64,000 nt of DNA from Ancylobacter koreensis (GCF_023016525.1 NZ_JALKCG010000001.1:806001-870000); one strand, 5' to 3'; shown: positions 1 through 9,145, counted from the first letter of the stretch. Numbers and translations: made by a program. Notes: a model not told the origin generated them from the sequence alone.

Positions 1-23
1 CACAGGACTGCCGGAGCGGAAAT

Positions 24-1415
24 GTGGCTGGAGATCGCGTCAGGAAGGGGCTGCTCGCCGTCGCGCTGTGCGTCGTCGCGCTGTGCGTCGCCGGCTGGGC
101 GACGGCGTGCGAGGCGCGTCCGCTGCGGGTCGTAACGTCGTTTCCCCCCTCGATGATCGAGGTCTATCGCAAGGGCTTCCAGTCCGCGCACCCGGACATC
201 GAGGTCGAGTTCGTCCAGCGCAAGACCACCGCCGCCGTGGCCCAACTCGCCGGCGGCGACCGGCTCGACGCCGACCTGTTCTGGGCCTCGGCGCCCGACG
301 CCTTCGAGCTGCTGAAGCTGGAGGGCCGGCTCTCGCCGCTCGCCCCGCGCACCACCGGCGCGCCCGCCACCGTCGCCGGCTACCCCGTGAACGACCCGGA
401 CGGCCATTATCTCGGCTTCGCCCTCTCGGCCTATGGGCTCGCGGTGAACGAGGCCTATCTGGCGCGCCATCGCCTGCCGGTGCCGCGCGGCTGGCGGGAC
501 CTGACGGCGCCGGTCTATGCCGGCCATGTCGGCGTGTCCTCGCCCTCGCGCTCGGGGACGACGCATCTCGTCGTCGAGGCGCTGCTGCAGTCGGAAGGCT
601 GGGAGCCAGGCTGGCGCACCTGGCGGCAGATCGGCGGCAACCTCGCCACCGTCACCGCGCGCAGCTTCGGCGTCTCGGCCGGCGTGGCGCGCGGGCGTTT
701 CGGCATCGGCGTCACCATCGACTTCCTCGCCCAGCCGACGGGGCTCGACGCTGACCCGGTGCGCTTCACCGCGCCGGACCCGGAAATCTTCGCGCCCGCC
801 AGCATCGCCCTGCTGCGGGAGGCGCGGAACCCCGAGGCCGCCGACGCCTTCGTCGACTTCCTGCTGTCGGTTCCCGGCCAGCTCCTGCTGCTCGACCCGA
901 CGGTGGGCCGCCAGCCGATCCGGCCGGAATTCTACGCCGAGGGGCGGATCGAGGGACCGAATCCGTTCCAGACCGCCGAGAGCGGCGACGGCTGGCGCTT
1001 CGACGCCGGCCGCTCGGCGGCGCGCTACGAACTGATCAATCTGATGTTCGACGAGCTCGTCACCCTGCGTCTCGCCGAGACCGCGGCGATCTGGCGGACG
1101 GTGAACGAGGTGGAGGCGAGCCTGACGCTGGCGCCGGACGAGACGGCCGCCAAGGCGGCGACGCAGGCGCGTAGCCTGCTCGGCGCCGTACCCTTCGGCG
1201 AAGAGGAGGCGAGCCGCATCGTGGAGGCGACGAAGCTGGCGCGCGTGCCGCGCGGGCTGCAGCCGCCGGAGGCGCAGGCGCGGCTGATGGCGCGGCTGCG
1301 CGACTGGATCGGCGACAATCTCGCCGCCGCCAGGCAGGCGGCCGAAACGGCACGCGCGCGGCTGGTCTCGCTCGGGCGGCTGCCGGAACCGGCGACGGGG
1401 AGCGCGTCGCCGTGA
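24..1415 (+). CDS. PgtC-like periplasmic binding protein of a sensory system
   Basis: This 463-residue protein has a hydrophobic signal segment (about residues 10-30) ending near a Cys/Ala-rich cleavage region, followed by an extracellular solute-binding domain of the AfuA/FbpA type. It shares clear blocks with the binding protein at 4896-6215: VVTSF near the mature N-terminus, DLFWASAPDAFE, and SGTTH (residues 177-181). Both also carry a helical C-terminal extension of about 100 residues beyond the usual family length. The GTG start at 24 has GGAG 7 nt upstream. The stop overlaps the histidine kinase start by 4 nt, so the two are translationally coupled. In Salmonella PgtC, a binding-protein homologue, acts with the kinase PgtB and the sigma-54 activator PgtA; the same order here suggests a ligand-sensing accessory rather than the transport binding protein. 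The ligand is unknown. The upstream promoter lies outside the window. Confidence 0.8.
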   Translation: MAGDRVRKGLLAVALCVVALCVAGWATACEARPLRVVTSFPPSMIEVYRKGFQSAHPDIEVEFVQRKTTAAVAQLAGGDRLDADLFWASAPDAFELLKLEGRLSPLAPRTTGAPATVAGYPVNDPDGHYLGFALSAYGLAVNEAYLARHRLPVPRGWRDLTAPVYAGHVGVSSPSRSGTTHLVVEALLQSEGWEPGWRTWRQIGGNLATVTARSFGVSAGVARGRFGIGVTIDFLAQPTGLDADPVRFTAPDPEIFAPASIALLREARNPEAADAFVDFLLSVPGQLLLLDPTVGRQPIRPEFYAEGRIEGPNPFQTAESGDGWRFDAGRSAARYELINLMFDELVTLRLAETAAIWRTVNEVEASLTLAPDETAAKAATQARSLLGAVPFGEEEASRIVEATKLARVPRGLQPPEAQARLMARLRDWIGDNLAAARQAAETARARLVSLGRLPEPATGSASP

Positions 1416-3358
1416 GCCTCCCGGACATGACGGGCGGAATGGGGGAAACCCTCTCGCGCGGCCTGCGCCTCGGCATTGGCGGGCGGCTGCTCGTCGCGTT
1501 CATCGGCGTCGGCGCGCTGGCGGTCGTCGCCTGCGTCGTCGGCTGGCTGTCCTATGCCCGGCTCAGCGCCGAGCTGGAATCCACCGCGCGCGGCCATGTG
1601 CCGGCGCTGGTCTTCGCGGCGCGGCTGTCGGAGGCCGGTGGCAGGCTCACCGCCGCCGCCGCGGAACTTGCCACCGCCGAGCGGCGCGAGGCGCATGCCG
1701 GCGCCATGGCGCGGGCGCGGGCGCGGCTCGACGATCTGCGCGGCCTGCTCGACACCGCGCCCGCCGCCGGCGCGGCGACCGGCTTCGGCGCCCTGCGCCG
1801 GCAGGCGCAGGCGCTCGCCGCCAATCTCGACGCGGTGGACCGGCTGGCGTCGCAGCGCTTCGACATCGAGGCGCGCACCCGCACCATCGTCGAGGAGCTG
1901 CGCTGGCTGCAGGCCGACCTCGTCGACGAGGTCGAGCCGCTGGTCGACGATGCCCGCTTCAACATCCACGCCGCGCTGGATAGGGTCGGCGAGCCGGGCG
2001 CGGCCGCCGCCGCGCAGGAGGTGCTGCGCAGCGAGAACGCCAAGACCGAGGCGATCCTCGTGCTCAACGCGCAGGCCCATCTCACCATCGGCATACTCGG
2101 CCGCGTCGCCACGGTGCGCGCGGTGGACGACCTCCGGCAGACCAGCCATTTCCTCGGCGAGGCGGCGGACGAGCTCGCCGTCGAGGGGCGGCGGCTGGAG
2201 AGCTGGCCCGACAGCATCACCGTGCGCCAGATCGTCGAGCGGCTCGTCGCGCTCTCCGGCATCGAGGAGGGCCTGCCGGGCCTGCGCGCCGCCGAGATCG
2301 CCGCCGCCGACGACGGCCAGCGCCTGCTGGCGGAGAATCGCGAGATCGTCGGCGAGGTCGGCCGCACCATCGCCGAGGTGGCGCGGCGCATCGAGGGCGA
2401 AGCGCGCGACGCCGCTGCCCGGGCGGCGGAAGCGATCGAGATCGGCCGCAGCCTGCTGCTCGCCATCGCGCTGCTGTCACTGCTCGGCGCGGTGCTGGTC
2501 GGCTGGTTCTATGTCCGCCGCAGCCTGATCGCGCGGCTGGAGCGCCTCACCGTCGCCGCCGGCGCCATCGCCGAGGGCGGCCCGGTGGAGCTTCCGCCGG
2601 CGCGCAGCGGCGGCGACGAGCTCGACCGGCTCTCCCATGCACTCGCCGTGTTCCGCCAGACCCGCGACGAGCTGGTGCAGGCGGCCAAGCTCGCCGCGCT
2701 CGGACAGATGGCGGCGGGCATCGGCCATGAGCTGAACCAGCCGCTCGCCGCCATCCGCTCGCACGCCCACAATGCGAGCGTGCTGCTGTCGCGCGCGCGG
2801 GCCGACGAGGCGGGGGAGAGTCTCGCGCGCATCGAGGCGCTGACGGCGCGCATGGCGCAGAGCATCAGCCATCTCAAGCGCTTCGCCCGCCGTCCCGAGC
2901 CGGCCATCGGCCCGGTCGATCTCGGCGCGGCGGTGGAAGGGGCGCTCTCCCTCTTTGCCCGGCGTATCGACGACGAGGCCGTCACCGTCGCGCTCGACAT
3001 GGCGCCGGGGGTGCGGGTGCTGGCCGAGGAGGTGCGGCTGGAGCAGGTGCTGGTCAACCTCATCTCGAATGCGCTCGACGCGCTGGACGGCGCGCGCGAA
3101 CGCCGCCTCGCCATCGCCGTCCGACGCGAGGGCGCGCATGTCGTGGTGGAGATGCGCGACACCGGGGCCGGCGTGGCCGACGGGATGCGGGAGGCGATGT
3201 TCGATCCCTTCGTGACCAGCAAGCCGCCCGGCGCGGGGCTCGGTCTCGGCCTGTCGCTGTCCTTCAACATCGTGCGCGACTTCGGCGGGCGGCTTATGCT
3301 GGTCGAAAGCTCGCCCCAGGGCAGCACTTTCGCCATCGAGCTGCGCGAGGCCGCATGA
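1412..3358 (+). CDS. Membrane sensor histidine kinase, PgtB/DctB-like
   Basis: A 648-residue two-component sensor kinase. TM1 lies at about residues 20-47 and TM2 at about 347-370, enclosing a large, mostly helical Ala/Arg/Glu-rich periplasmic region. A HAMP linker follows, then a HisKA domain with phospho-acceptor His439 in the motif GHELNQPLAAIR and a HATPase_c domain with N box (LVNLISNALDAL), G1 (DTGAGV) and G2 (GLGLGLSLS). The GHELNQPL form of the H-box is typical of DctB/PgtB kinases that pair with NtrC-family regulators. The GTG start overlaps the preceding gene and the stop overlaps the following regulator (ATGA), giving a three-gene coupled unit. Predicted role: autophosphorylation in response to the periplasmic ligand or its binding protein, then phosphotransfer to the regulator at 3355-4701. 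Family confidence is high; the ligand is not visible. Confidence 0.88.
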   Translation: MSLPDMTGGMGETLSRGLRLGIGGRLLVAFIGVGALAVVACVVGWLSYARLSAELESTARGHVPALVFAARLSEAGGRLTAAAAELATAERREAHAGAMARARARLDDLRGLLDTAPAAGAATGFGALRRQAQALAANLDAVDRLASQRFDIEARTRTIVEELRWLQADLVDEVEPLVDDARFNIHAALDRVGEPGAAAAAQEVLRSENAKTEAILVLNAQAHLTIGILGRVATVRAVDDLRQTSHFLGEAADELAVEGRRLESWPDSITVRQIVERLVALSGIEEGLPGLRAAEIAAADDGQRLLAENREIVGEVGRTIAEVARRIEGEARDAAARAAEAIEIGRSLLLAIALLSLLGAVLVGWFYVRRSLIARLERLTVAAGAIAEGGPVELPPARSGGDELDRLSHALAVFRQTRDELVQAAKLAALGQMAAGIGHELNQPLAAIRSHAHNASVLLSRARADEAGESLARIEALTARMAQSISHLKRFARRPEPAIGPVDLGAAVEGALSLFARRIDDEAVTVALDMAPGVRVLAEEVRLEQVLVNLISNALDALDGARERRLAIAVRREGAHVVVEMRDTGAGVADGMREAMFDPFVTSKPPGAGLGLGLSLSFNIVRDFGGRLMLVESSPQGSTFAIELREAA

Positions 3359-4701
3359 ACGCTTCTGCTTCGAACGATGTCCTGCTGGTCGACGATGACG
3401 ACGAGGTGCGCCTCGCCTATGCGCAGACGCTGCGCCTCGACGGGCTCGACACGGCGACCTTTTCCGGTGCCGGCGAGGCCCTGCGGCACATCACGCGGGA
3501 CTTCGCCGGGGCGGTGGTCAGCGATGTGCGCATGGCCGGCATGGACGGACTCTCCTTGCTGGAAGCCGTGGCGCGGATCGACCGCGAAATTCCCGTCGTG
3601 CTCGTTACCGGCCATGCCGACGTGCCGATGGCGCTGCGCGCCATGCGCGGCGGGGCGTGGGACTTCGTGGAGAAGCCGGCCGATCCGGTGCTGCTGATCG
3701 AGACGGTGCGCCGCGCCCTGCAACACCGCGCGCTCGTTCTGGAGAACCGCGCCCTGCGCGCGCCGGCCGAGCCGGACGACGCCTGGGCGGGCCGGCTGAT
3801 CGGCCGCTCCGAGGCGATGCAGCGGGTGCGGCGCACCCTCGCCGTGCTTTCCGACGCGCCGACCGACGTGCTGCTGTTCGGCGAGACCGGCACCGGCAAG
3901 GAACTTGCCGCCCGCGCGCTGCACGATTTCGGCCGGCGGCGCGGCGCGCGCTTCGTCCCGGTGAACTGCGCGGCGCTGCCGGAGAATATGATCGAGAGCG
4001 AACTCTTCGGCCACGAGGCCGGGGCCTTCACCGGCGCGCGGGAGCGGCGCATCGGCAAGATCGAGCATGCCCATCGCGGGACGCTGTTCCTCGACGAGAT
4101 CGAATCCATGCCGCTGGGCGCGCAGACGCGCCTGCTGCGCGCGCTGCAGGAGCGCTCCATCGAGCGGCTCGGTTCCAATGCCGAGATCCCGGTCGATATC
4201 CGCGTGGTGGCGGCGACCAAGGTCGATCTGGTGGCGCGCGCCGCCGAGGGCGGTTTTCGGGAGGACCTCGTCTATCGCCTCAACACGGTGACGGTGCGCC
4301 TGCCGCCGCTGCGCGACCGGCGCGAGGACGTGCCGATGCTGTTCCGCCATTTCCTGGTGAAGCTCGCCGAGCGGCACGGCGCCGCCCCCGGCGCGCCTTC
4401 GGCCGCCGTGCTGGCGGGGCTGATGGAGCGGCCCTGGCCGGGCAATGTGCGCGAACTGCGCAACGAGGTGGAGCGCTTCGTGCTGGGGCTGGAGGATCTT
4501 CCCGGCCTTACCTCGGGCGAGGCGCCGGTCGCCCCGCTGGAGGCGGCGGTCGACGCGGCCGAGCGGCAGGCGATCCTCACCGCGCTGGCCCGCCATGGCG
4601 GCCGGGTGGGGCAGAGCGCCGACGCGCTCGGCGTCTCGCGCAAGACGCTGTACCTCAAGATGCGCAAGCACGGGCTGGAACGCGTCGGCATCGAGGACTG
4701 A
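3355..4701 (+). CDS. Sigma-54-dependent response regulator, PgtA/DctD-like
   Basis: A 448-residue NtrC-family activator. The receiver domain has acidic residues DDDD at 13-16 and phospho-acceptor Asp57 (SDVRMAGMDG). The AAA+ domain has Walker A GETGTGKE (176-183), the sigma-54 contact loop GAFTGA (223-228) and a Walker B-type TLFLDEI. The C-terminal Fis-type helix-turn-helix contains the residues GVSRKTLYLKMRKHGL. All key residues for phosphorylation, ATP hydrolysis and sigma-54 contact are present. It is translationally coupled to the kinase. A consensus sigma-54 promoter begins 127 bp after its stop codon, in front of the ABC transporter genes, so the probable target is visible in the same locus. 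It should bind upstream repeats (4702-4743) as an enhancer-binding protein. Confidence in family and mechanism is high; target assignment is inference from context. Confidence 0.93.
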   Translation: MNASASNDVLLVDDDDEVRLAYAQTLRLDGLDTATFSGAGEALRHITRDFAGAVVSDVRMAGMDGLSLLEAVARIDREIPVVLVTGHADVPMALRAMRGGAWDFVEKPADPVLLIETVRRALQHRALVLENRALRAPAEPDDAWAGRLIGRSEAMQRVRRTLAVLSDAPTDVLLFGETGTGKELAARALHDFGRRRGARFVPVNCAALPENMIESELFGHEAGAFTGARERRIGKIEHAHRGTLFLDEIESMPLGAQTRLLRALQERSIERLGSNAEIPVDIRVVAATKVDLVARAAEGGFREDLVYRLNTVTVRLPPLRDRREDVPMLFRHFLVKLAERHGAAPGAPSAAVLAGLMERPWPGNVRELRNEVERFVLGLEDLPGLTSGEAPVAPLEAAVDAAERQAILTALARHGGRVGQSADALGVSRKTLYLKMRKHGLERVGIED

Positions 4702-4743
4702 TGTTACCGTTCTGACCCATCGGAGCAGGGCACGTGTTACCCG
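4702..4743 (+). promoter_or_regulatory. Candidate enhancer (UAS) direct repeats
   Basis: The heptamer TGTTACC occurs at 4702-4708 and again at 4735-4741. The 33-bp period is about three helical turns, so both copies face the same side of the DNA. They lie about 90-125 bp upstream of the -24/-12 promoter, the usual range for enhancer-binding-protein sites. No dyad symmetry was found within either copy, which is atypical for this regulator class, so the call is tentative. Confidence 0.4.
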
Positions 4744-4827
4744 CTCGACCGGCGCCGGCCCGCATGCGTGACCGGCACTCTTGCCTACGCCTTTGAACAT
4801 CAACGGGTTTCCTCCACGCCCCGACAG

Positions 4828-4842
4828 TGGCACGGGCGTTGC
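4828..4842 (+). promoter_or_regulatory. Sigma-54 (-24/-12) promoter
   Basis: TGGCAC at 4828-4833, five bases, then TTGC at 4839-4842. This matches the sigma-54 consensus TGGCACG-N4-TTGC exactly. The expected transcription start is about 12 bp further on, giving an untranslated leader of about 40 nt before the ATG at 4896. The gene immediately upstream encodes a sigma-54 activator with an intact GAFTGA loop, which strongly supports function. Confidence 0.88.
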
Positions 4843-4895
4843 CAAACAGGGCGCAGCAGCCCTCGGGCCGCCAAGAACCTTTGGGAGTAAACGCC

Positions 4896-6215
4896 ATGAT
4901 CCGCTCCGCCGCCTTCGCGGCCACCCTCGCGCTCGCCTCGTTCGCCGCCACGGGCGCCTTCGCCCAGGGCAAGGTGACCGTCGTCACCTCCTTCTCCAAG
5001 GACGTGACCGACCCGATCAAGGGCGCGTTCGAGAAGGCCAATCCGGGCATCACGCTGGACGTCCAGAACCGCAACACCAATGCGGGCGTGAAATATCTCG
5101 ACGAGACCAAGTCCAACCCGCAGGTCGACCTGTTCTGGGCCTCCGCGCCGGACGCCTTCGAGGTGCTGAAGGGCAAGGGCCTCCTGCAGAAGTACACGCC
5201 CAAGGCCGAGGGCATCCCGGCCAAGATCGGCGCCTATCCGATCAACGATCCGGAGGGCTATTACTTCGGCTTCGCCGCCTCCGGCTACGGCATCATGTGG
5301 AACACCCGCTACCAGCAGGCCAACGACCTGCCGGAGCCGAAGGAATGGGGCGACCTCGCCACCGCGCCCTATTACGACCACGTCGCCATCGCCTCGCCGG
5401 CGCGTTCGGGCACCACGCACCTGACCGTCGAGACGATCCTGCAGGGCGAGGGCTGGGACAAGGGCTGGGCCACCATCAAGAGCGTGGCCGGCAACTTCCA
5501 GACCATCACCGAGCGCTCCTTCGGCGTGCCGGAGGCGGTCAATTCCGGCCAGGTCGGCTATGGCATCGTCATCGACTTCTTCGCCTTCTCGGCGCAGGGC
5601 TCGGGCTTCCCGGTCAAGTTCGTCTACCCGACCGTGACCACCGTCGTGCCGGCCAACGTCGCCATCGTTGCCAACGCGCCGAACACCAAGAACGCGCAGG
5701 CCTTCGTCGACTTCCTGCTCTCGCCCGCCGGTCAGGAAGTGCTGCTTGAGCCGGCCATCCGCCGCCTGCCTGTGAATCCGGCGGTCTATGCCAAGGCGCC
5801 GGAGGGCTATCCCAACCCGTTCAAGGACCCGCGCTTCGCCGCGATGACGCTGTTCGACGTCGACAAGTCCGGCGCGCGTACCGATGTCGTCGACACGCTG
5901 TTCGACCAGCTCATCTCCTTCCAGCTCGACAACCTCAAGGGCGTCACGAAGGCGATCCACGAGGTCGAGGGCAAGCTCGCCAAGAAGGACAACCCGCAGG
6001 CCCGCGCCCTGCTCAGCGAGGCGCGCGGCCTCATCGCCGCCATGCCGGTCTCCGAGGCCGAGGCGTCGAGCGAGGCGATCCGCGGCGCCTTCACCGGCTC
6101 CAAGGAGAAGGGCGCGCGGCAGGCCGAGCTGGAGCAGAAATGGGCCGGCTTCGCCAAGGAGCACTACGCCAAGGCCAAGGCCAAGGTGGACGAGGCGGCG
6201 AAGCTCGCCAACTGA
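4896..6215 (+). CDS. ABC transporter periplasmic binding protein (AfuA/FbpA type)
   Basis: A 439-residue exported binding protein. The start chosen is ATG 4896, which gives a clean signal peptide (MIRSA... ending GAFAQG, cleavage after AFA) and has GGGAG 8 nt upstream; a longer open frame begins at 4827 but would run through the sigma-54 promoter. The binding domain shares DLFWASAPDAFE and SGTTH (171-175) with the protein at 24-1415, and both have the same helical C-terminal extension (about 330-439 here). It is the first gene after the sigma-54 promoter and precedes a permease and an ATPase, so it is the probable transport binding protein. Members of this family were often annotated as Fe3+ binding, but AfuA is established as a hexose-phosphate binder. 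Phosphorylated or other anionic carbon compounds are therefore at least as likely as iron. Confidence 0.87.
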   Translation: MIRSAAFAATLALASFAATGAFAQGKVTVVTSFSKDVTDPIKGAFEKANPGITLDVQNRNTNAGVKYLDETKSNPQVDLFWASAPDAFEVLKGKGLLQKYTPKAEGIPAKIGAYPINDPEGYYFGFAASGYGIMWNTRYQQANDLPEPKEWGDLATAPYYDHVAIASPARSGTTHLTVETILQGEGWDKGWATIKSVAGNFQTITERSFGVPEAVNSGQVGYGIVIDFFAFSAQGSGFPVKFVYPTVTTVVPANVAIVANAPNTKNAQAFVDFLLSPAGQEVLLEPAIRRLPVNPAVYAKAPEGYPNPFKDPRFAAMTLFDVDKSGARTDVVDTLFDQLISFQLDNLKGVTKAIHEVEGKLAKKDNPQARALLSEARGLIAAMPVSEAEASSEAIRGAFTGSKEKGARQAELEQKWAGFAKEHYAKAKAKVDEAAKLAN

Positions 6216-6299
6216 CGTCCACCTGAGCCGGGGGCGCGGCCGCCGCGAGGCCGCGTCCCCACCCCGCCTGACCCTTCCGCACAGATTGGAGCGCCGTCC

Positions 6300-8024
6300 A
6301 TGTCGCTCGCCCTCTCCGGGGCTGCCCGCACGCCCGCGCGGCGCTGGCGCCTGCCCGGCACGCCGGGCCAGATCGCCCTCGCGCTTGGCATCGGCGCGTT
6401 CCTCGTCGCCTTTCTCATCGTGCCCGTGGGGTCGGTGATCTATGTCGCATTCACCGAGAAGGGGTCGGGCACCTTCACGCTGGTGAATTTCGCCGATTTC
6501 TTCCGCACCGACCTGTTCCTGCGCTCCTTCTGGAACTCGTTCTACGTGTCGGCGGCCACCGTCGTGCTGGCCTCGGTCTTCGCGCTGCCGCTCGCCTACA
6601 TCACCACGCGCTTCGATTTCCGCGGCGCGGTGATCGTGCAGACGCTCGGCTTCCTGCCGCTCATCATGCCGCCCTTCGTCGGCGCGGTGTCGATGCAGCT
6701 GCTGTTCGGGCGCAACGGCACGGTCAACCTGCTGATGATGGACTGGTTCGGCATCCGCATTCCGTTCATGGAGGGGCTGAACGGCGTCATCTTCGTGCAG
6801 GCCATCCACTATTTCCCGTTCATTCTCATCAACCTGTCGGCGGCGCTGCGCAACATCGACCGGGCGATGGAGGAGGCGGCGCAGAATCTCGGCTCGTCCG
6901 GCATTCGGCTGTTCCGGCGCATCGTGCTGCCGCTCGCCATGCCCGGCTACATCGCCGGCGCCTCGCTGGTCTTCGTGAAGGTGTTCGACGACCTCGCGAC
7001 GCCGCTGCTGCTGAACGTGAAGGACATGCTGGCGCCGCAGGCCTATCTGCGCGTCACCTCCATCGGCATCGCCGACCCGATGGGCTACGTCATCGCCGTG
7101 GTGCTGATCGTCGTCTCGGTCGCCGCCATGTGGATCTCGGCACTGGCGCTGAAGGGTCGCGATTACGCCACCACCCAGCGCGGCGGCGGCGGGCTTGCGC
7201 GCCGCAAGATGCGGGGCTGGGAAAGCGCGCTCGCCTATGGCGTCGTCGGGCTGATCCTGCTGCTGGTGCTGGCGCCGCATATCGGGCTGCTGCTGCTTTC
7301 CTTCGCCACCATCTGGTCCTACAGCCCGCTGCCGGACGGCTTCACGCTCGCCCATTACGGACGGGTGTTCGGCGAGAGTTCGCTCTACATCAAGAACACG
7401 CTGATCTACGCCACCCTCGCCGGCGGCATCGACGTGGTGCTCGGCGTCGCCATCGCCTATCTCGTGCTGCGCACCAAGCTCGTCGGCCGGCAATGGCTCG
7501 ACTGGGCGGCGATGGCCGCGCTGGCGGTGCCGGGCGTGGTGCTCGGCATCGGTTATCTCCGCACCTTCTTCGGCGTGCACCTGCCGGACGGCACGCCGCT
7601 GGCCACGCTGTGGATCGTCATCGTGCTGGCGCTCGCCATACGGCGCCTGCCCTATGCGCTGCGCGCCTGCTACGCCGCGCTCCAGCAGATCTCCGAATCG
7701 CTGGAGGAGGCGGCCGAGAATCTCGGCGCCACCAAGGCCCGCACGGTGCGCCGCATCGTGGTGCCGCTGATGACGGGCGGCATCCTCGCCGGCTTCGTCA
7801 CCAGCTTCGCCACGGCGGCGGTGGAGCTCTCCGCCACGCTGATGCTGGTGCAGTCCAATGCCGACGCGCCGCTGGCCTACGGGCTCTACGTGTTCATGCA
7901 GTCCGCCGCCGGCCGCGGGCCGGGCGCGGCGCTCGGCGTCATCGCCGTGCTGCTCGTCGCCGCCTGCACGCTGCTGTCGCAATACATCCTCGACCGTAAC
8001 CAGAAGAACCGGGGAGCCTCCTGA
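6300..8024 (+). CDS. ABC transporter fused double permease
   Basis: A 574-residue inner-membrane protein with about 12 hydrophobic segments and two tandem binding-protein-dependent permease domains, the FbpB/AfuB arrangement. Each half has an EAA loop for contact with the ATPase: EEAAQNLGSSG starting at residue 191 and EEAAENLGATK starting near 470. Both are followed by an RIV(L/V)PL segment. The ATG start has GGAG 8-9 nt upstream. It follows the binding protein by 84 nt and overlaps the ATPase gene by one base (TGATG junction), so the three form an operon driven by the sigma-54 promoter. The substrate is set by the binding protein and remains unknown. Confidence 0.92.
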   Translation: MSLALSGAARTPARRWRLPGTPGQIALALGIGAFLVAFLIVPVGSVIYVAFTEKGSGTFTLVNFADFFRTDLFLRSFWNSFYVSAATVVLASVFALPLAYITTRFDFRGAVIVQTLGFLPLIMPPFVGAVSMQLLFGRNGTVNLLMMDWFGIRIPFMEGLNGVIFVQAIHYFPFILINLSAALRNIDRAMEEAAQNLGSSGIRLFRRIVLPLAMPGYIAGASLVFVKVFDDLATPLLLNVKDMLAPQAYLRVTSIGIADPMGYVIAVVLIVVSVAAMWISALALKGRDYATTQRGGGGLARRKMRGWESALAYGVVGLILLLVLAPHIGLLLLSFATIWSYSPLPDGFTLAHYGRVFGESSLYIKNTLIYATLAGGIDVVLGVAIAYLVLRTKLVGRQWLDWAAMAALAVPGVVLGIGYLRTFFGVHLPDGTPLATLWIVIVLALAIRRLPYALRACYAALQQISESLEEAAENLGATKARTVRRIVVPLMTGGILAGFVTSFATAAVELSATLMLVQSNADAPLAYGLYVFMQSAAGRGPGAALGVIAVLLVAACTLLSQYILDRNQKNRGAS

Positions 8025-9145
8025 TGACCGCCACCGCCCAGAAGATGGCCCGGCCGACCGCTGCCCCCGAGGCCGCGCTGCACACCGAGGCGCTCGACGT
8101 GCGCATCGAGGGGATCAACCTCTCCTACGGCAGCAACCATGTGCTGAAGGACATCGACCTCGACATCCATGCCGGCGAGTTCTTCGCCTTTCTCGGGCCC
8201 TCCGGCTGCGGGAAGACCACGCTGCTGCGGCTGATCGCCGGCTTCAACACCGCCGACACCGGCACCGTGAGCGTCGGTGGGCGCGACATAGGCCGCCTGC
8301 CGCCGTGGAAGCGCGACGTCGGCCTCGTCTTCCAGAGCTACGCGCTGTGGCCGCATATGAACGTGGCGCAGAACGTCGCCTTCGGGCTGGAGGAGCGCGG
8401 CGTCGCCCGCGCCGAGATCCGGCGGCGCGTGGGGGCGGCGCTGGAGATCGTCGGCCTTTCCCATCTTGCTGACCGGCGTCCCTCGCAGCTCTCCGGCGGC
8501 CAGCAGCAGCGCGTGGCGCTCGCCCGCACCGTGGTCATCGAGCCCAAGGTGCTGCTGCTGGACGAGCCGCTCTCCAACCTCGACGCCAAGATGCGCGTGC
8601 AGGTGCGCCGCGAGCTGCGCGACCTGCAGCAGCGGCTCGGCCTCACTACCATCTTCGTCACCCACGACCAGGAGGAGGCCAACACGGTCTGCGACCGCAT
8701 CGCGGTGATGAGCGACGGCATCGTCCAGCAGGTCGGTACGCCGATGGAGCTTTATGAGCGGCCGGCCAACCTGTTCGTGGCGAACTTCCTCGGTACCGCC
8801 AATGTGGTGGAGGGTGTCGTTTGCGGCAGCGGCACGGCGCGCGTCTTCGAGACGACGGGCGGCTGGCGCCTGCCGGTGGCGAGCGGGGCCGAGGTGCCGG
8901 CGGGCGCCCGGCTCGTCTTCCGGCCGCAGGTCGCCCGCATCGTCGAGGGGCAGGCGGGCGTTCCCGCGCTGATGGGCGAGGTCGTGCGCCGCGAGTTCCT
9001 CGGCAGCCTCGTCCGCTACGGCGTCGCCTCCGGCGGGCAGGAGATCACGGTGGACGAGCCGTTCCGGCCCGGACAGGGCCAGCACGAGATCGGCGCGCGC
9101 GTCGCCGTCGAGGTCCCGATGTCTGCCGTGCTCTGGCTGGCATGA
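8024..9145 (+). CDS. ABC transporter ATPase (FbpC/PotA type)
   Basis: A 373-residue ATPase. Walker A is GPSGCGKTT (58-66), the signature is LSGGQ (156-160), Walker B is VLLLDEP followed by the D-loop SNLD, and the switch histidine lies in THDQEEA. About 110 C-terminal residues form a TOBE-type regulatory domain typical of the FbpC/PotA/UgpC group. All catalytic residues are present. It should energise uptake through the double permease immediately upstream, whose stop codon it overlaps. It is the last gene of the predicted sigma-54-controlled operon; the next gene (Nudix-like) follows after 38 nt and could be co-transcribed. Confidence 0.93.
   Translation: MTATAQKMARPTAAPEAALHTEALDVRIEGINLSYGSNHVLKDIDLDIHAGEFFAFLGPSGCGKTTLLRLIAGFNTADTGTVSVGGRDIGRLPPWKRDVGLVFQSYALWPHMNVAQNVAFGLEERGVARAEIRRRVGAALEIVGLSHLADRRPSQLSGGQQQRVALARTVVIEPKVLLLDEPLSNLDAKMRVQVRRELRDLQQRLGLTTIFVTHDQEEANTVCDRIAVMSDGIVQQVGTPMELYERPANLFVANFLGTANVVEGVVCGSGTARVFETTGGWRLPVASGAEVPAGARLVFRPQVARIVEGQAGVPALMGEVVRREFLGSLVRYGVASGGQEITVDEPFRPGQGQHEIGARVAVEVPMSAVLWLA

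Noticed and set aside
2509-4845. 778-residue minus-strand open frame
   Set aside because: Shadow of the kinase and regulator genes in GC-rich DNA; no recognisable domain.
4800-7982. 1060-residue open frame on the minus strand
   Set aside because: It is the antisense shadow of the binding-protein and permease genes; composition is His/Arg/Gln/Gly-rich with no domain, and the plus strand has clear motifs.
24-9145. Iron (Fe3+) ABC transporter annotation
   Set aside because: The fold is shared by iron and hexose-phosphate binders; the Pgt-like regulatory trio and absence of iron-related regulation make iron a poor default.
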